Positions 16,664 to 25,475 of a DNA stretch of 32,741 bases are shown piece after piece. The stretch is from JALRAP01 sp046340555 (lineage in GTDB: Bacteria; Bacteroidota; Bacteroidia; AKYH767-A; OLB10). Positions within the stretch are counted from its first letter, which is position 1; each line of letters starts with the position of its first letter. Below the pieces are notes generated by a model. It made no database searches. It was not told where the DNA came from and worked only from the letters and a program-made list of their open reading frames with translations. Location of the stretch: contig JBKDSL010000128.1 in assembly GCA_046340555.1 (NCBI GenBank), positions 1-32,741 of the forward strand, given 5' to 3'. The position numbers were made by a program, and so were the translations under genes.

Positions 16664-17269
16664 TTAGATTTTTTCGATCATTTCTATCTCGACTGGGGTA
16701 ATGTCTACAATTGCGTAACGGCCAATGTGACAAACCGCCATCTCATCGAGTACATCCACAAGATTCTCGTAGTTGGCATTTTCCATAGACTTGATCAAAA
16801 CTATTAGTCCCAATTTGTCTTGTTTGATTTCACCAAGCCTCTTTTTGTAGTCTGGGGTCTTGATGAATCCCTTATTTAAGGAGTCACGCAAAGCCTCTGC
16901 CTTGGTAAAAACCCTAGAATTCTTCTGCATTAGTGTTTTCCTTAGACCCGTAGCAGAAAGGTCGGTAATCATTGGAGTAGGGTTGTCGACACCTTGATAC
17001 CATACCACTTTATCATCTTTGCCCAATAGTACCGTTAATGTTAAAGATTCAGCCACTTTCTGCTGTTGCTCTTCGTTATCCGGTTTAACGGGCATGTTAA
17101 CCTCCATGGTTTTGGGTTTACTGAAGGTAGTGGTTAACATGAAAAAGGTCAACAGCAGGAACGCCAAGTCGACCATCGGGGTCATATCGATGTGTGTGGA
17201 TGACTTCTTCTGTTTGACCTTGCCATCCTTTTTTCCATCACCGCCTTGTTCGGTATTCAGTTGAGCCAT
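16664..17269 (-). CDS. exbD: ExbD/TolR-family proton channel subunit (second copy)
   Basis: The 201-residue protein has a lysine-rich cytoplasmic N-terminus (GKKDGKVKQKKSS), then IDMTPMVDLAFLLLTFFMLT (27-46) with the proton-carrying Asp34, and a periplasmic domain. It differs from the first ExbD, being longer at the N-terminus and carrying a charged insertion (about 115-150). Two unlike ExbD proteins are normal in this operon type and probably make a mixed dimer in the pentameric ExbB channel. It lies 15 bp after the first exbD gene. Confidence 0.94.
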   Translation of the reverse strand: MAQLNTEQGGDGKKDGKVKQKKSSTHIDMTPMVDLAFLLLTFFMLTTTFSKPKTMEVNMPVKPDNEEQQQKVAESLTLTVLLGKDDKVVWYQGVDNPTPMITDLSATGLRKTLMQKNSRVFTKAEALRDSLNKGFIKTPDYKKRLGEIKQDKLGLIVLIKSMENANYENLVDVLDEMAVCHIGRYAIVDITPVEIEMIEKI

Positions 17270-17284
17270 TGTGCCTTGCTGTAA

Positions 17285-17881
17285 TTAATTGGTTTGTTCA
17301 AGATTGGTGATGAGGTTGAATTTGTTGACCTTGTTCTCCTGTAGGATGTCGATTACGCGCTTAACGGTTTTATAGTCCGTTTCGCGATCACCCTTTACAG
17401 CAATGCGGAACTGGGGATTTTGCAAACGGCTGAAACGAATCCAATCGGAAAGCTGGTTGTTGGTGGAATCCATAGGCACTCCTGACTGTTTGATCTTCTT
17501 GCGGCCTTCCTCATCCAAAGGGAGAAGTCTTTTCAGTTCAGTAACTGGTACGCCGAAAGAAGTCATTACGGAGAAACGCTTCAACTCACTTGCTGTGAAT
17601 TGGATGTTGTAGCGTTCCCCCATTTTCATGAGCACTTGTTCGCGATTTGATTGACCGTCGATATTGAAGAAGCAACCACCATTGGGATCAATGGTGATGG
17701 TCATGATGTCGATGTCTGGTAGCTTGATTTCAGATATGGAAGATGGTGTATCAACCACTACTGGCTCATCAGCCCTGAATTTGGTGGTAAGCATGAAGAA
17801 TGTTACCAGCAGAAACGCCAGATCCACCATGGGGGTCATGTCCAATACTGGAGATGACCGTGGATAAGAAACCTTAGGCAT
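17285..17881 (-). CDS. exbD: ExbD/TolR-family proton channel subunit (first copy)
   Basis: This 198-residue ExbD has a very short N-terminus (MPKVSYPRSS) before LDMTPMVDLAFLLVTFFMLT (13-32), with the essential membrane Asp20. A periplasmic domain of about 160 residues follows, ending with a segment typical of ExbD (RETDYKTVKRVIDILQENKV). It would work with ExbB to use proton motive force for TonB. The start is 15 bp past the exbB stop codon, the same gap as between the two exbD genes. Confidence 0.94.
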   Translation of the reverse strand: MPKVSYPRSSPVLDMTPMVDLAFLLVTFFMLTTKFRADEPVVVDTPSSISEIKLPDIDIMTITIDPNGGCFFNIDGQSNREQVLMKMGERYNIQFTASELKRFSVMTSFGVPVTELKRLLPLDEEGRKKIKQSGVPMDSTNNQLSDWIRFSRLQNPQFRIAVKGDRETDYKTVKRVIDILQENKVNKFNLITNLEQTN

Positions 17882-17896
17882 CAGTTTTGTGGGTTA

Positions 17897-18703
17897 TCAG
17901 TGTTTCGCGGAGAAGCTTTGAACGATGCTGTAACCCGCTTCATCAATACCGTATGTGATGGCGTCGATCTTGGTGGTGAAGAAGTTGTACATGATAATTG
18001 CAATGGCTGAGCCTCCGATTCCAAGAGCGGTGTTTATCAGAGCCTCAGAGATACCATTTGCCAACGCAACAGCATCAGGGGCTCCAGCGGTTGCCATCGC
18101 AGCAAAGGCCTTAATCATACCCAATACCGTACCGAACAGACCAATCAGTGTAGCTGTAGAAGCAATAGTGGAAATTATGGAAAGGTTTTTAGATAGCATA
18201 GGCATTTCCAAAGAGGTGGTTTCCTCGATGCTTTTTTGAATGGCGGCAAGTTTTTGCTCCTTGTCCAAAGCCGTATCCTTGCTCATTTGCTGGTAGGTAA
18301 CCAGTCCAGCATGAATTACATTGCCCAACGAACCTTTTTGTTCTTGACAAGCCTTAATGGCCTGGTCCAAATTGCCCTGTGCAACCAAATTTCGGATATC
18401 CCCTAAAAACTGTTCAGCACTACGTTTACCTTGAGACCTGCTGATAGAAAGGAAACGCTCAACGCAGAACACCAATGCAATCAATACGGTTCCCATCAAA
18501 ATTGGAACAACGTATCCACCTTTGTAGATGATCCCAAGATAGTTTCCTGGAAGGGGGTTATTAGCAGGATTGTTTTCGATAAAGTTGGAAGGGCTACCGA
18601 GCACAAACTCAAACAGCACAAAGCAAATGGCCAATGACAATGGGATTGCCAAATAAGCGATCAAGTTGGATAAATTAGAGTTTTTGGAGGAATTCTTTTC
18701 CAT
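17897..18703 (-). CDS. exbB: MotA/TolQ/ExbB proton channel protein
   Basis: The 268-residue protein has four hydrophobic regions: about 13-36, 64-84, 174-196 and 220-246. The TolQ/ExbB hallmark lies in the last pair, with ISTIASTATLIGLFGTVLGM (about 175-194) followed by an ALINTALGIGGSAIAIIMYN helix. Between the helices is a cytoplasmic region (VERFLSISR onward). An additional N-terminal helix before the usual three is common in Bacteroidota ExbB. It is the first gene of the Ton operon; a -33/-7 promoter lies at 18789-18821, leaving an 80-nt leader. Confidence 0.95.
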   Translation of the reverse strand: MEKNSSKNSNLSNLIAYLAIPLSLAICFVLFEFVLGSPSNFIENNPANNPLPGNYLGIIYKGGYVVPILMGTVLIALVFCVERFLSISRSQGKRSAEQFLGDIRNLVAQGNLDQAIKACQEQKGSLGNVIHAGLVTYQQMSKDTALDKEQKLAAIQKSIEETTSLEMPMLSKNLSIISTIASTATLIGLFGTVLGMIKAFAAMATAGAPDAVALANGISEALINTALGIGGSAIAIIMYNFFTTKIDAITYGIDEAGYSIVQSFSAKH

Positions 18704-18938
18704 TTAAATGATTTTTATAAGAGTTTGGCTTAACTGATTATTTTTCTATAAGTGAATGAAATTGAATATTCTATGAATTTAGGAACGGCAAAAATAATAA
18801 ATTATTACGCGTCAGACCAAAGGAGGCTCATTATTAACAAATTCATAAGAAACACTAGGTCTCAAGCATTTGTGTTACCATTTTGTCAACACTCAACCGC
18901 ATAATTACCAAAATATTACAATTGGTTTCAAAATTAAC
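18704..18938 (-). other. Intergenic leader and promoter region of the Ton operon
   Basis: This 235-bp AT-rich gap holds no convincing gene. It contains the exbB promoter (18789-18821). A second exact -7 match, TAATTTTG (18936 to 18929), sits beside the end of the DUF2141 gene but has no -33 partner. I see no clear riboswitch or hairpin terminator. Confidence 0.6.
18789..18821 (-). promoter_or_regulatory. Promoter of the exbB-exbD-exbD-tonB operon
   Basis: On the minus strand TTTG (18821 to 18818) is followed after 21 nt by TATTTTTG (18796 to 18789). Both match the Bacteroidota consensus. The exbB ATG lies about 85 nt further, so the leader is long compared with other genes in this window. 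Confidence 0.6.
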
Positions 18939-19391
18939 TCAATAATGAACCTTGATTTCTGTGAGTAGACTGCCAGTGCTAATCACAAAGGAGGACTCAT
19001 CAAAACGGGGCGGACCAAAACTGTTTATTGCATTGTTTGACACCCCATACCCCTCTTTTGGAATTCCCATGAAATTGGTGTCCAACTTGCCGTTATTATT
19101 GGCATCATGAACGATGGATACCGCATATCGGCCAGGTGAAAGTCCTGAGAAAAGATACTCCATTGAACCCGACTTTACTATGATCTTGGCCTGCATAATG
19201 GATTTATCCCTATCCCCGGGAAATCCTTCCTTGGATTTGAACAACAACAGGCCAATGTTTCCCGTAACTGGTTTTATTCCCTTTACCACAACCCTTATTT
19301 CAACTGACGAATCCAGCTCAGAGTGATAGGAGAATGAACCAAACAATACCCAAGAAATCAGAGCAAAAACAACAACAGCGCTTTTTATCAT
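18939..19391 (-). CDS. DUF2141-family secreted protein
   Basis: I use the ATG at 19391 (150 residues); the frame could start at a TTG three codons earlier, but the ATG gives a normal signal peptide (MIKSAVVVFALISWVLFGSF). The mature part shows the DUF2141 pattern: VKGIKPVTGNIGLLLFKSKEG, then LSPGRYAVSIVHDANNNGKL and an MGIPKEGYGVSNN segment. These small beta-sandwich proteins are exported; their function is not known. It is a single gene on the minus strand, 94 bp from the beta-mannosidase gene. I see no exact -7 element before it. Confidence 0.9.
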   Translation of the reverse strand: MIKSAVVVFALISWVLFGSFSYHSELDSSVEIRVVVKGIKPVTGNIGLLLFKSKEGFPGDRDKSIMQAKIIVKSGSMEYLFSGLSPGRYAVSIVHDANNNGKLDTNFMGIPKEGYGVSNNAINSFGPPRFDESSFVISTGSLLTEIKVHY

Positions 19392-19485
19392 ATGAAACAA
19401 ACAATCCGGTTTGAAAATGCGAATTAAACTAAATCTAGCTTAATCGTATGGGTCTAGAAATAATTTAAAAAACAAAGACGCATTT

Positions 19486-22062
19486 TCAATTGGAGAAACG
19501 AAAAGACTGCCAATTGAATTTAAATTCAGGTTCGGTATTGCTCTTGGAATCGCTGGGTTCAATACTGATCCAATACCATAACCCAGGAACCAGGTCCAAA
19601 AAGTTATCTGAGTACCTTCCAGAAATTCCTACAAAGGAAACCTCAAATCCTTTTGCAAAAGTATTGGAGCGAATCCCCAATTTGATCAAAGAACCATTAT
19701 TCTCTCGTCTGAAAACGAATTCCGGTTCGGGTTTTTTCAATTCCAATTTGCTTGGCTCCGTAAAAAGAGCGACCGTTTCTGTCAACACCTGTTCATTTGA
19801 AAGGACTTTGATGTGCCAATAAGCATTATTTATAGGCCATCCTCTTAATAACGAATCCATTTCAATGGATAACAGCAAACGCGGGAGGTTCGTTGTGTCC
19901 CTAAATGGGATCAATTGGGTATTTTTCGGCTTACCATCCAAATCCGACAAACTGCATTCCAATTTCAAATCCGATTCGGATGGGGCATGGGTTTGATACC
20001 AAATTTCGGCTCGGCCGTTTACAAGCCGATGTGATATTAATGCAGGAGCATACAACCTCTTCAGAGCATAGTGGGCCGCCTTCCAAGTGCCATCCTCCTC
20101 AATTGTACTCCAAGAAGCCCCATTCCAAACATCATTCAACTGCCAATACAACGTTCCCATACATCGCGGATATTCCATCCTATGGCTTTCGATGGCCGCT
20201 GTCATAGCATCTGCTTGATGAAGCTGCGACAAATAGCAAAGGTCCTCAGTAGAACGAACAGGCCCGTATTTTTCCTCGATGTATTTTAAAAGCAACTTAT
20301 TGCCTTTGTAGCTCTTTTGTCTGTTGGCTATAAATGCCCCGTCAAGATCCGGAATAAAGCCTTTGTTTGCTTCAACCATTTTGTTGGAGGAAGGAAACGA
20401 CTGCATTCCATACTCCGACATGAATCTGGGAATATTCACTTTGAACGAATCGATGGGTTCCTCGCCGTGCCAAACGCCCCAGTAATGCATATTCAGATGA
20501 GCAAAATTTTGCTTCTTACCCCAATTGCTCAGAGGCGATGTATGGATATATGGTTGCGAAGGTGCAGCTTCAACCATGATTCTAGGAATAATTCCCTGAA
20601 ATATGTTCTCATAACCTTTTCTTATGGTACTTGAATCGGCGGGGGTAATGCCATATTGCTTCTGCCAGCCCCAATTCTTCCACGCCACGTCTGACTCATT
20701 GTTTCCGCACCAAACCACCAAAGATGGATGGTTCCTAAGTCGCTTGACTTGATATTCGACTTCAGCTTCAACATTTGATAAGAACAATGAATCCGATGGA
20801 TACATGGAACAAGCGAACATAAAATCCTGCCAGACCATAAGCCCCAAAGAGTCACATAACTCATAAAAACGATCATGCTCGTAGATACCACCACCCCACA
20901 CCCGCAACATATTCATGCCAACGGAAGCAGCATCTGAAAGTAGTCGAAGCCTATCCTCATCACCAACAATTCCTGGCAACAATGACTGCGGGACGTAGTT
21001 TGCTCCTTGGGCAAAGACCTTCTTGCCGTTTATTTTGAAATAGAAAGATGTCCCGTAATCGTCAGGCTCCATGGTCAGTTCAGTTGTGCGTATACCCGTT
21101 CTGACCACACTTGAGTCTACCAGAAATCCATCGGCGTAAGCCAACACCTTAAAATCATACTGGTGCTGGTCGCCCATGCCATTAGGCCACCAAAGCTTAG
21201 GGTTAAGCACCCGAAAAGTTATATCGATAACGGTATCGTTGCCTTGAACCTGTAATTGCTTGAAAGCTCCATCAACCTTTAACACCACTTCTGCCTGCTT
21301 CACATTCACATCCAATTCTACCCGGGCATTCATCCATGCAATGGAATCACTGATTTCCTTAACAGAATAATAGGTGGAGGCTATACGTATTCCATCATAC
21401 ATCTCCAGTCGCACTGGCCTCCAAATACCCATAGAAAGCAATCGTGGCGACCAATCCCATCCGAACTGGTAAGGCGCTTTACGCACGAACGGCGACACAG
21501 GTGGATCAACTGGATCGCCCGAGGGTATGCGATATGAAAGTTGTTTTAAGAGACCGTTGGCTTGTGGAACAACCGGCTTGAGTTGCACGCGAAGCTTGTT
21601 AGCCCCCTTTTTCATGAAACTTCTCGAAGCAAACCGCCATTGCCTGAACATGTTGTTCACATTCCCCAATAAGGAGTCGTTCAAATAGACAGAGCCATAA
21701 GTATCAATTCCATCAAATACCAAATCAACATGATCATACTGGAGTGCCGTATCACTTACGTGAAAAACTGTTTCATAGGTCCAAGTATGATTGGATGCCT
21801 CCATAACCTGACCTCTTGAAATCAGCGCTTCGGTTTTGATTTTGGAATTTTCGGGAACTGATTGAAGCAATAATTCCTTTTGCACAAAACCAGGAACAGA
21901 TACATTGGCAATTCGCAAGGAATCTGCAGATATGCTGTCTTTTCCAGTGAGGGACCAAACAAAGTCCGGGGCATCTCTTTTAACAGTCTTATTGAATTGG
22001 CTGTTACATGAACAAGCCAACAACAAAATCAAAATCAATAAATCAAATCGCCTCAATTGCAT
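19486..22062 (-). CDS. Beta-mannosidase, glycoside hydrolase family 2, lipoprotein
   Basis: The ATG at 22062 gives an 858-residue protein with a lipoprotein signal peptide (lipobox LLAC, Cys17); a longer frame from a TTG at 22092 would bury the signal. The GH2 order is intact: sugar-binding domain (DGIDTYGSVYLND), immunoglobulin-like domain, and TIM barrel. The barrel has the acid/base Glu in WCGNNE (about 456) and the nucleophile Glu in FMSEYGMQSFPS (about 550). The sequence FGWDWSPRLLSMGIWRPV is typical of beta-mannosidases. It would release beta-mannose from glycans in the periplasm or at the cell surface. The start overlaps the cutC stop by 20 bp. Confidence 0.95.
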   Translation of the reverse strand: MQLRRFDLLILILLLACSCNSQFNKTVKRDAPDFVWSLTGKDSISADSLRIANVSVPGFVQKELLLQSVPENSKIKTEALISRGQVMEASNHTWTYETVFHVSDTALQYDHVDLVFDGIDTYGSVYLNDSLLGNVNNMFRQWRFASRSFMKKGANKLRVQLKPVVPQANGLLKQLSYRIPSGDPVDPPVSPFVRKAPYQFGWDWSPRLLSMGIWRPVRLEMYDGIRIASTYYSVKEISDSIAWMNARVELDVNVKQAEVVLKVDGAFKQLQVQGNDTVIDITFRVLNPKLWWPNGMGDQHQYDFKVLAYADGFLVDSSVVRTGIRTTELTMEPDDYGTSFYFKINGKKVFAQGANYVPQSLLPGIVGDEDRLRLLSDAASVGMNMLRVWGGGIYEHDRFYELCDSLGLMVWQDFMFACSMYPSDSLFLSNVEAEVEYQVKRLRNHPSLVVWCGNNESDVAWKNWGWQKQYGITPADSSTIRKGYENIFQGIIPRIMVEAAPSQPYIHTSPLSNWGKKQNFAHLNMHYWGVWHGEEPIDSFKVNIPRFMSEYGMQSFPSSNKMVEANKGFIPDLDGAFIANRQKSYKGNKLLLKYIEEKYGPVRSTEDLCYLSQLHQADAMTAAIESHRMEYPRCMGTLYWQLNDVWNGASWSTIEEDGTWKAAHYALKRLYAPALISHRLVNGRAEIWYQTHAPSESDLKLECSLSDLDGKPKNTQLIPFRDTTNLPRLLLSIEMDSLLRGWPINNAYWHIKVLSNEQVLTETVALFTEPSKLELKKPEPEFVFRRENNGSLIKLGIRSNTFAKGFEVSFVGISGRYSDNFLDLVPGLWYWISIEPSDSKSNTEPEFKFNWQSFRFSN

Positions 22063-22780
22063 TTTTGATGTTATTGAATTTATCAAAGTCAAATATCTCT
22101 AAAGCAAATTCATCATAATCGGCAGATCCCATCGACTGCAATTCGCGGTTTTGATACCGCATCCCGCCATCGGTCACCTTCTTGCATGTGAAATGCAGCG
22201 CCTGAATTCCTGTTGATGCCAGCAAAGCGGCATTGTTCGGATTGACTCCAGAGCCAGCCATTATTTGAATGCTCGAATTGCTTCTTGAAACCAGCTGACG
22301 AATCACTTCCATGCCATCCTTGGCTGTTTGTCGACGACCCGAAGTAAGTAAAACATCAAAGCCAAGTTCTTGGATCAAATTGAAACTTCCATATGGATCA
22401 GCAGCCATATCAAAAGCTCGATGAAAAACCTTTTTCATGTCTCCGGCAACATCCAACAGCTGTTCACACCTTCCCGTATCGATCAATCCATCCGCGTCAA
22501 GCAGGCCGAAGACCACTCCTTCTGCTCCTAGCGCTTTTGCGGCCCGAACATCATCAACCATCGCATCAAAATCGTAAGTCGAATACAGGAAATCGCCTGC
22601 TCGTGGGCGAATCATCACATGAACTGGACAAATAACAGATTTGCAGACATACTCGATGACTCCAGCGCTTGGCGTGATGCCTCCTTGAGCGATTGCCGCA
22701 CATAACTCGATTCGTGTTGCACCAGCCTGGTCGGCAGCAACACTCATTTCCACCCCTTCGGTACAGACTTCAAGAATCAT
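22043..22780 (-). CDS. cutC: CutC-family TIM-barrel protein
   Basis: The 245-residue protein matches CutC throughout: ILEVCTEGVEMSVAADQAGA at the start, RIELCAAIAQGGITPSAG, VHVMIRPRAGDF, GVVFGLLDADG and VFHRAFDM, then LLTSGRRQTA and IQIMAGSGV. The family was named for copper homeostasis, but its biochemical role is not settled. It is cytoplasmic, with no signal peptide. It is packed between GH20 (6-bp gap) and beta-mannosidase (20-bp overlap), so it is translated with two exported glycosidases. That context points to sugar rather than copper metabolism, though this is inference. Confidence 0.95.
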   Translation of the reverse strand: MILEVCTEGVEMSVAADQAGATRIELCAAIAQGGITPSAGVIEYVCKSVICPVHVMIRPRAGDFLYSTYDFDAMVDDVRAAKALGAEGVVFGLLDADGLIDTGRCEQLLDVAGDMKKVFHRAFDMAADPYGSFNLIQELGFDVLLTSGRRQTAKDGMEVIRQLVSRSNSSIQIMAGSGVNPNNAALLASTGIQALHFTCKKVTDGGMRYQNRELQSMGSADYDEFALEIFDFDKFNNIKNAIEAI

Positions 22781-22786
22781 GGTTAT

Positions 22787-24820
22787 TTATTTTGGAAGCG
22801 TGTGATTGAACAACATGTTGATTGCATCCACTACCATCAGCTCGGCCTCGTCGTAGGGTTTACGTGCATCTTGAATGGATAAGGCACCTTGCTTGGCCCA
22901 TTCATCCGTGATCACTTGGCGTCTATCCATAAAATCCAAGCACTCCAATCCCAAACTTGAAATTTTAGTGAGTTCTTCCGACATCTTGATCCAATTCGTA
23001 AGGGCAGGGATACCATTTGCAGTGGTTCTCAACTTTTCATGGTTTTCGATCCATGACTGCAGCATGGCTTTGAGCTCAGGCTTCACTGACAAGTCGCGCT
23101 TCATAACAAGTTGTTCGCAAAGCAACCGGAATTTTCTTGCTGTTGTCGCATCCGGAACGGCTATATCAGGCAAACGGGAAAAGGGCAAATCGGTGCTGTA
23201 TGGTATTCCCTGTGCATGTCTCTTGTATTCCTTCAATGGCTCAACAACTGCTACCAATTTTGCCAGCGATTCTATATCGCGACCGGGTGCTAGCCGGCGA
23301 AGCATCACATCGCGGTTGCGTATATGGGTGAGACCAACCTCCTCTAACCTGATACTTACCGTCTCCAGCCTTTGATACATATCCATCACATCGTTTACCG
23401 ATGCATCTGACCATAGCCTTTCGGCGATGGCTGCGGTACGAGGCCAGATACGTGAATCGATGGTTTCGGGCGTCACCAGTTCAGCCCACATGGTAGCTTC
23501 GCCACCCAAAACCATTCGCTGTTGATCGGTGGTTAAGCCTAGCGAAGCAGGTAAAGGGTCATTAGCATAGTGTTGCCAGGTGGGTTGCGACAAGTCGATA
23601 TAATATCCGTTGGATAGGATGACTTGGTAGCCCTTGGTTGTAGCCTCCTTAAGTCCTTCCTTCCCTCGCCACGATTGTATGACCGCATCTTGTGGCAAGC
23701 CAGGCTGCAATATCTCATCCCAACCGATGGTTTTCTTGCCGTGCTTTTTCAATATGGCCATCACTTTCTTATTGAAATGGTTTTGTAGCGCATGATTGTC
23801 TTTGATACCATGCTTTCGCATGAATTCCTGAATACGAGGATTTTTATCCCACTGCTTGCCATTATTTTCGTCGCCACCTATATGCATGTATGGATCGGGA
23901 AATAGATCGGCCATTTCACCCAGGAAACAGTCGAGCAGCTTGTAGGTCCCTTTCTTTGTAGGGTCGATGGTAGGGTCGAATACGCCGAATTTACGTTCGA
24001 TTTGGTGTGGTCCGGGGCCTGATGCCAGTTCGGGGTAGCCGGGCATCCAACTACTAGCATGACCGGGTATATCGAATTCGGGAACTACACGAATGCCTCT
24101 ATCGGATGCGTAACGAATGATTTCACGCATCTGTTCCTGGGTGTAGAAATCACCGTTGGAGCCCATCAGATGCAACTTGGGCCGCTTCTTGCTTTCTATT
24201 CGGAAGCCTTGATCCTCGGTCAAGTGCAAATGGAGCACATTCATCTTCACCATGCACATTCCATCGATATTGCGTTTGATTACCTCAATGGTTGACCAAT
24301 GACGACAAACGTCTATCAGTAATCCCCGCCAAGGGAATCGCGGACGATCTTTAATGGAAACACCGGGGATGTAATATCCTTGGCTGTCTGAAGAAACCAA
24401 TTGCAGGAAGGTCTCCAATCCATAAATAACGCCTAGGTCTGTTATTGCAGTCAGTGTAACACGGTCGCCCGTAACATTTAATTCGTATGATTCATCTTCG
24501 CCAGGTAACAGATTGCCAACCCGCTGATAGTTTATATCCAGGCTTACCCCCTGTACATCTCCCGATTTCCGAGCCGGATCAATGCGGGTCATCAAATGGG
24601 TCCGATCATTGAAGCGTCTCAAAAAACGTGAAACGGCTTTGTGTGCCCGTGTATCTGGTAGGTCGGAGAGCACCACATGAAACGATTGGTCCAGATTAAA
24701 ACGTTGGCTGCCCCACGTCACTTGTTGAGGCATGGGCATCAGATTGACCATTGTATTTTGGCCTAGGACACAAAACGGGTAAATGAATAACAGGATTAAC
24801 AAATTGCTTTTTCTGAACAT
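22787..24820 (-). CDS. Beta-N-acetylhexosaminidase, glycoside hydrolase family 20
   Basis: The ATG at 24820 gives 677 residues with a signal peptide (MFRKSNLLILLFIYPFCVLG); the frame extends to a TTG at 24838 that is less likely. An N-terminal GH20b-like domain (PMPQQV to about 155) is followed by the catalytic barrel with RGLLIDVCRHW, VLHLHLTEDQGFRI, VVPEFDIPGHA and the catalytic pair in HIGGDE (Asp317, Glu318). A helical C-terminal extension covers about 150 residues. The enzyme releases terminal GlcNAc or GalNAc. It is the first gene of a three-gene operon with cutC and beta-mannosidase. A -7-like element TAATTTG, with one base less spacing, lies at 24850 to 24844. Confidence 0.95.
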   Translation of the reverse strand: MFRKSNLLILLFIYPFCVLGQNTMVNLMPMPQQVTWGSQRFNLDQSFHVVLSDLPDTRAHKAVSRFLRRFNDRTHLMTRIDPARKSGDVQGVSLDINYQRVGNLLPGEDESYELNVTGDRVTLTAITDLGVIYGLETFLQLVSSDSQGYYIPGVSIKDRPRFPWRGLLIDVCRHWSTIEVIKRNIDGMCMVKMNVLHLHLTEDQGFRIESKKRPKLHLMGSNGDFYTQEQMREIIRYASDRGIRVVPEFDIPGHASSWMPGYPELASGPGPHQIERKFGVFDPTIDPTKKGTYKLLDCFLGEMADLFPDPYMHIGGDENNGKQWDKNPRIQEFMRKHGIKDNHALQNHFNKKVMAILKKHGKKTIGWDEILQPGLPQDAVIQSWRGKEGLKEATTKGYQVILSNGYYIDLSQPTWQHYANDPLPASLGLTTDQQRMVLGGEATMWAELVTPETIDSRIWPRTAAIAERLWSDASVNDVMDMYQRLETVSIRLEEVGLTHIRNRDVMLRRLAPGRDIESLAKLVAVVEPLKEYKRHAQGIPYSTDLPFSRLPDIAVPDATTARKFRLLCEQLVMKRDLSVKPELKAMLQSWIENHEKLRTTANGIPALTNWIKMSEELTKISSLGLECLDFMDRRQVITDEWAKQGALSIQDARKPYDEAELMVVDAINMLFNHTLPK

Positions 24821-24874
24821 AAGCGCGGGGTTGTGCAATTCGCCAAATTAGGAAATACGGAGAATGTAGGTTGT

Positions 24875-24906
24875 ATAAAAAGCAAAAAGGGGGCTATTCG
24901 CCCCCT
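24875..24906 (-). terminator. Intrinsic terminator of hsp20
   Basis: On the minus strand AGGGGGC and GCCCCCT form a 7-bp stem (24906-24900 with 24894-24888) around a 5-nt loop. It is followed by a T-rich run (TTTTTGCTTTTTAT). It begins about 20 nt past the hsp20 stop codon and separates hsp20 from the GH20 operon. Confidence 0.85.
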
Positions 24907-24927
24907 CTAGCAAGTTCCGCGATAAAA

Positions 24928-25359
24928 TCAAGCCACTTCGATTTCGCGGGCCTTGGATACAGTAACCGCCTTCTTGGCCACCGTTAGGCGCAATATTCCG
25001 TTTTCATATTTGGCAGAAAGTCCATCCTCCTTTGCATTTTCGGGGAGCGTAAAGGAACGGCTGAAAGAATTGTAATAATACTCTTGGCGGGTGTAGTTTT
25101 TCTTTTCCTCCTTTTCTTCCATTTCATGCTGCGCGGAGATGGTGAGCACGCTGTCGGCGATTTCGATTTTGAAATCGTCCTTTTTCATGCCGGGAGCGGC
25201 CACTTCGATTTCGTAGTTCTTTTCACCTTCTACAATGTTGACAGCTGGATACTCCTCGCCATCGAATAACCGTTCGAGTGATCCGCGGTCGTTGAAGAAT
25301 TCATTGAAGAATGGGCGGATGGACAGATAGCCTCCTTGATTTTTTTTGATGATTGACAT
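24928..25359 (-). CDS. Small heat-shock protein, Hsp20/alpha-crystallin family
   Basis: The 143-residue protein has the usual length and layout: a short N-terminal arm (IRPFFNEFFNDRGSLERLF), then an alpha-crystallin domain from about 40 to 135 with YEIEVAAPGMKKDDFKIEI, a charged EMEEKEEKKNY loop and the SFSRSFTLPENAK strand. The family GIL motif appears as ENGILRLTVAKK. It acts as an ATP-independent holdase in the cytoplasm. It is a single-gene unit with its own terminator. Its promoter has an exact -7 element but no -33, and two FNR/CRP-like dyads lie just upstream. Confidence 0.96.
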   Translation of the reverse strand: MSIIKKNQGGYLSIRPFFNEFFNDRGSLERLFDGEEYPAVNIVEGEKNYEIEVAAPGMKKDDFKIEIADSVLTISAQHEMEEKEEKKNYTRQEYYYNSFSRSFTLPENAKEDGLSAKYENGILRLTVAKKAVTVSKAREIEVA

Positions 25360-25445
25360 GTTTTTGATTTTAATTGGTTAGAATTTTATGTTGATTTACA
25401 CTGGTTTCCTCGTTTTGGTTTCCAAGCATTGCGTCATTGACAATT

Positions 25446-25453
25446 CAAAACTA
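25446..25453 (-). promoter_or_regulatory. -7 element of hsp20
   Basis: TAGTTTTG (25453 to 25446) matches TAnnTTTG exactly. No TTTG is found at the -33 distance, where one FNR/CRP-like dyad lies instead. The leader to the ATG at 25359 would be about 80 nt. Confidence 0.55.
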
Positions 25454-25475
25454 GAAACGGAATTAGGCCATAAGA

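Noticed and set aside
18929..18936. Additional exact -7 match TAATTTTG next to the DUF2141 stop
   Set aside because: There is no -33 partner and it lies over 220 bp before exbB; AT-rich DNA can give such a match by chance.
22063..22092. Longer N-terminus of beta-mannosidase from a TTG
   Set aside because: It would place polar residues ahead of the lipoprotein signal; the ATG at 22062 gives a standard signal.
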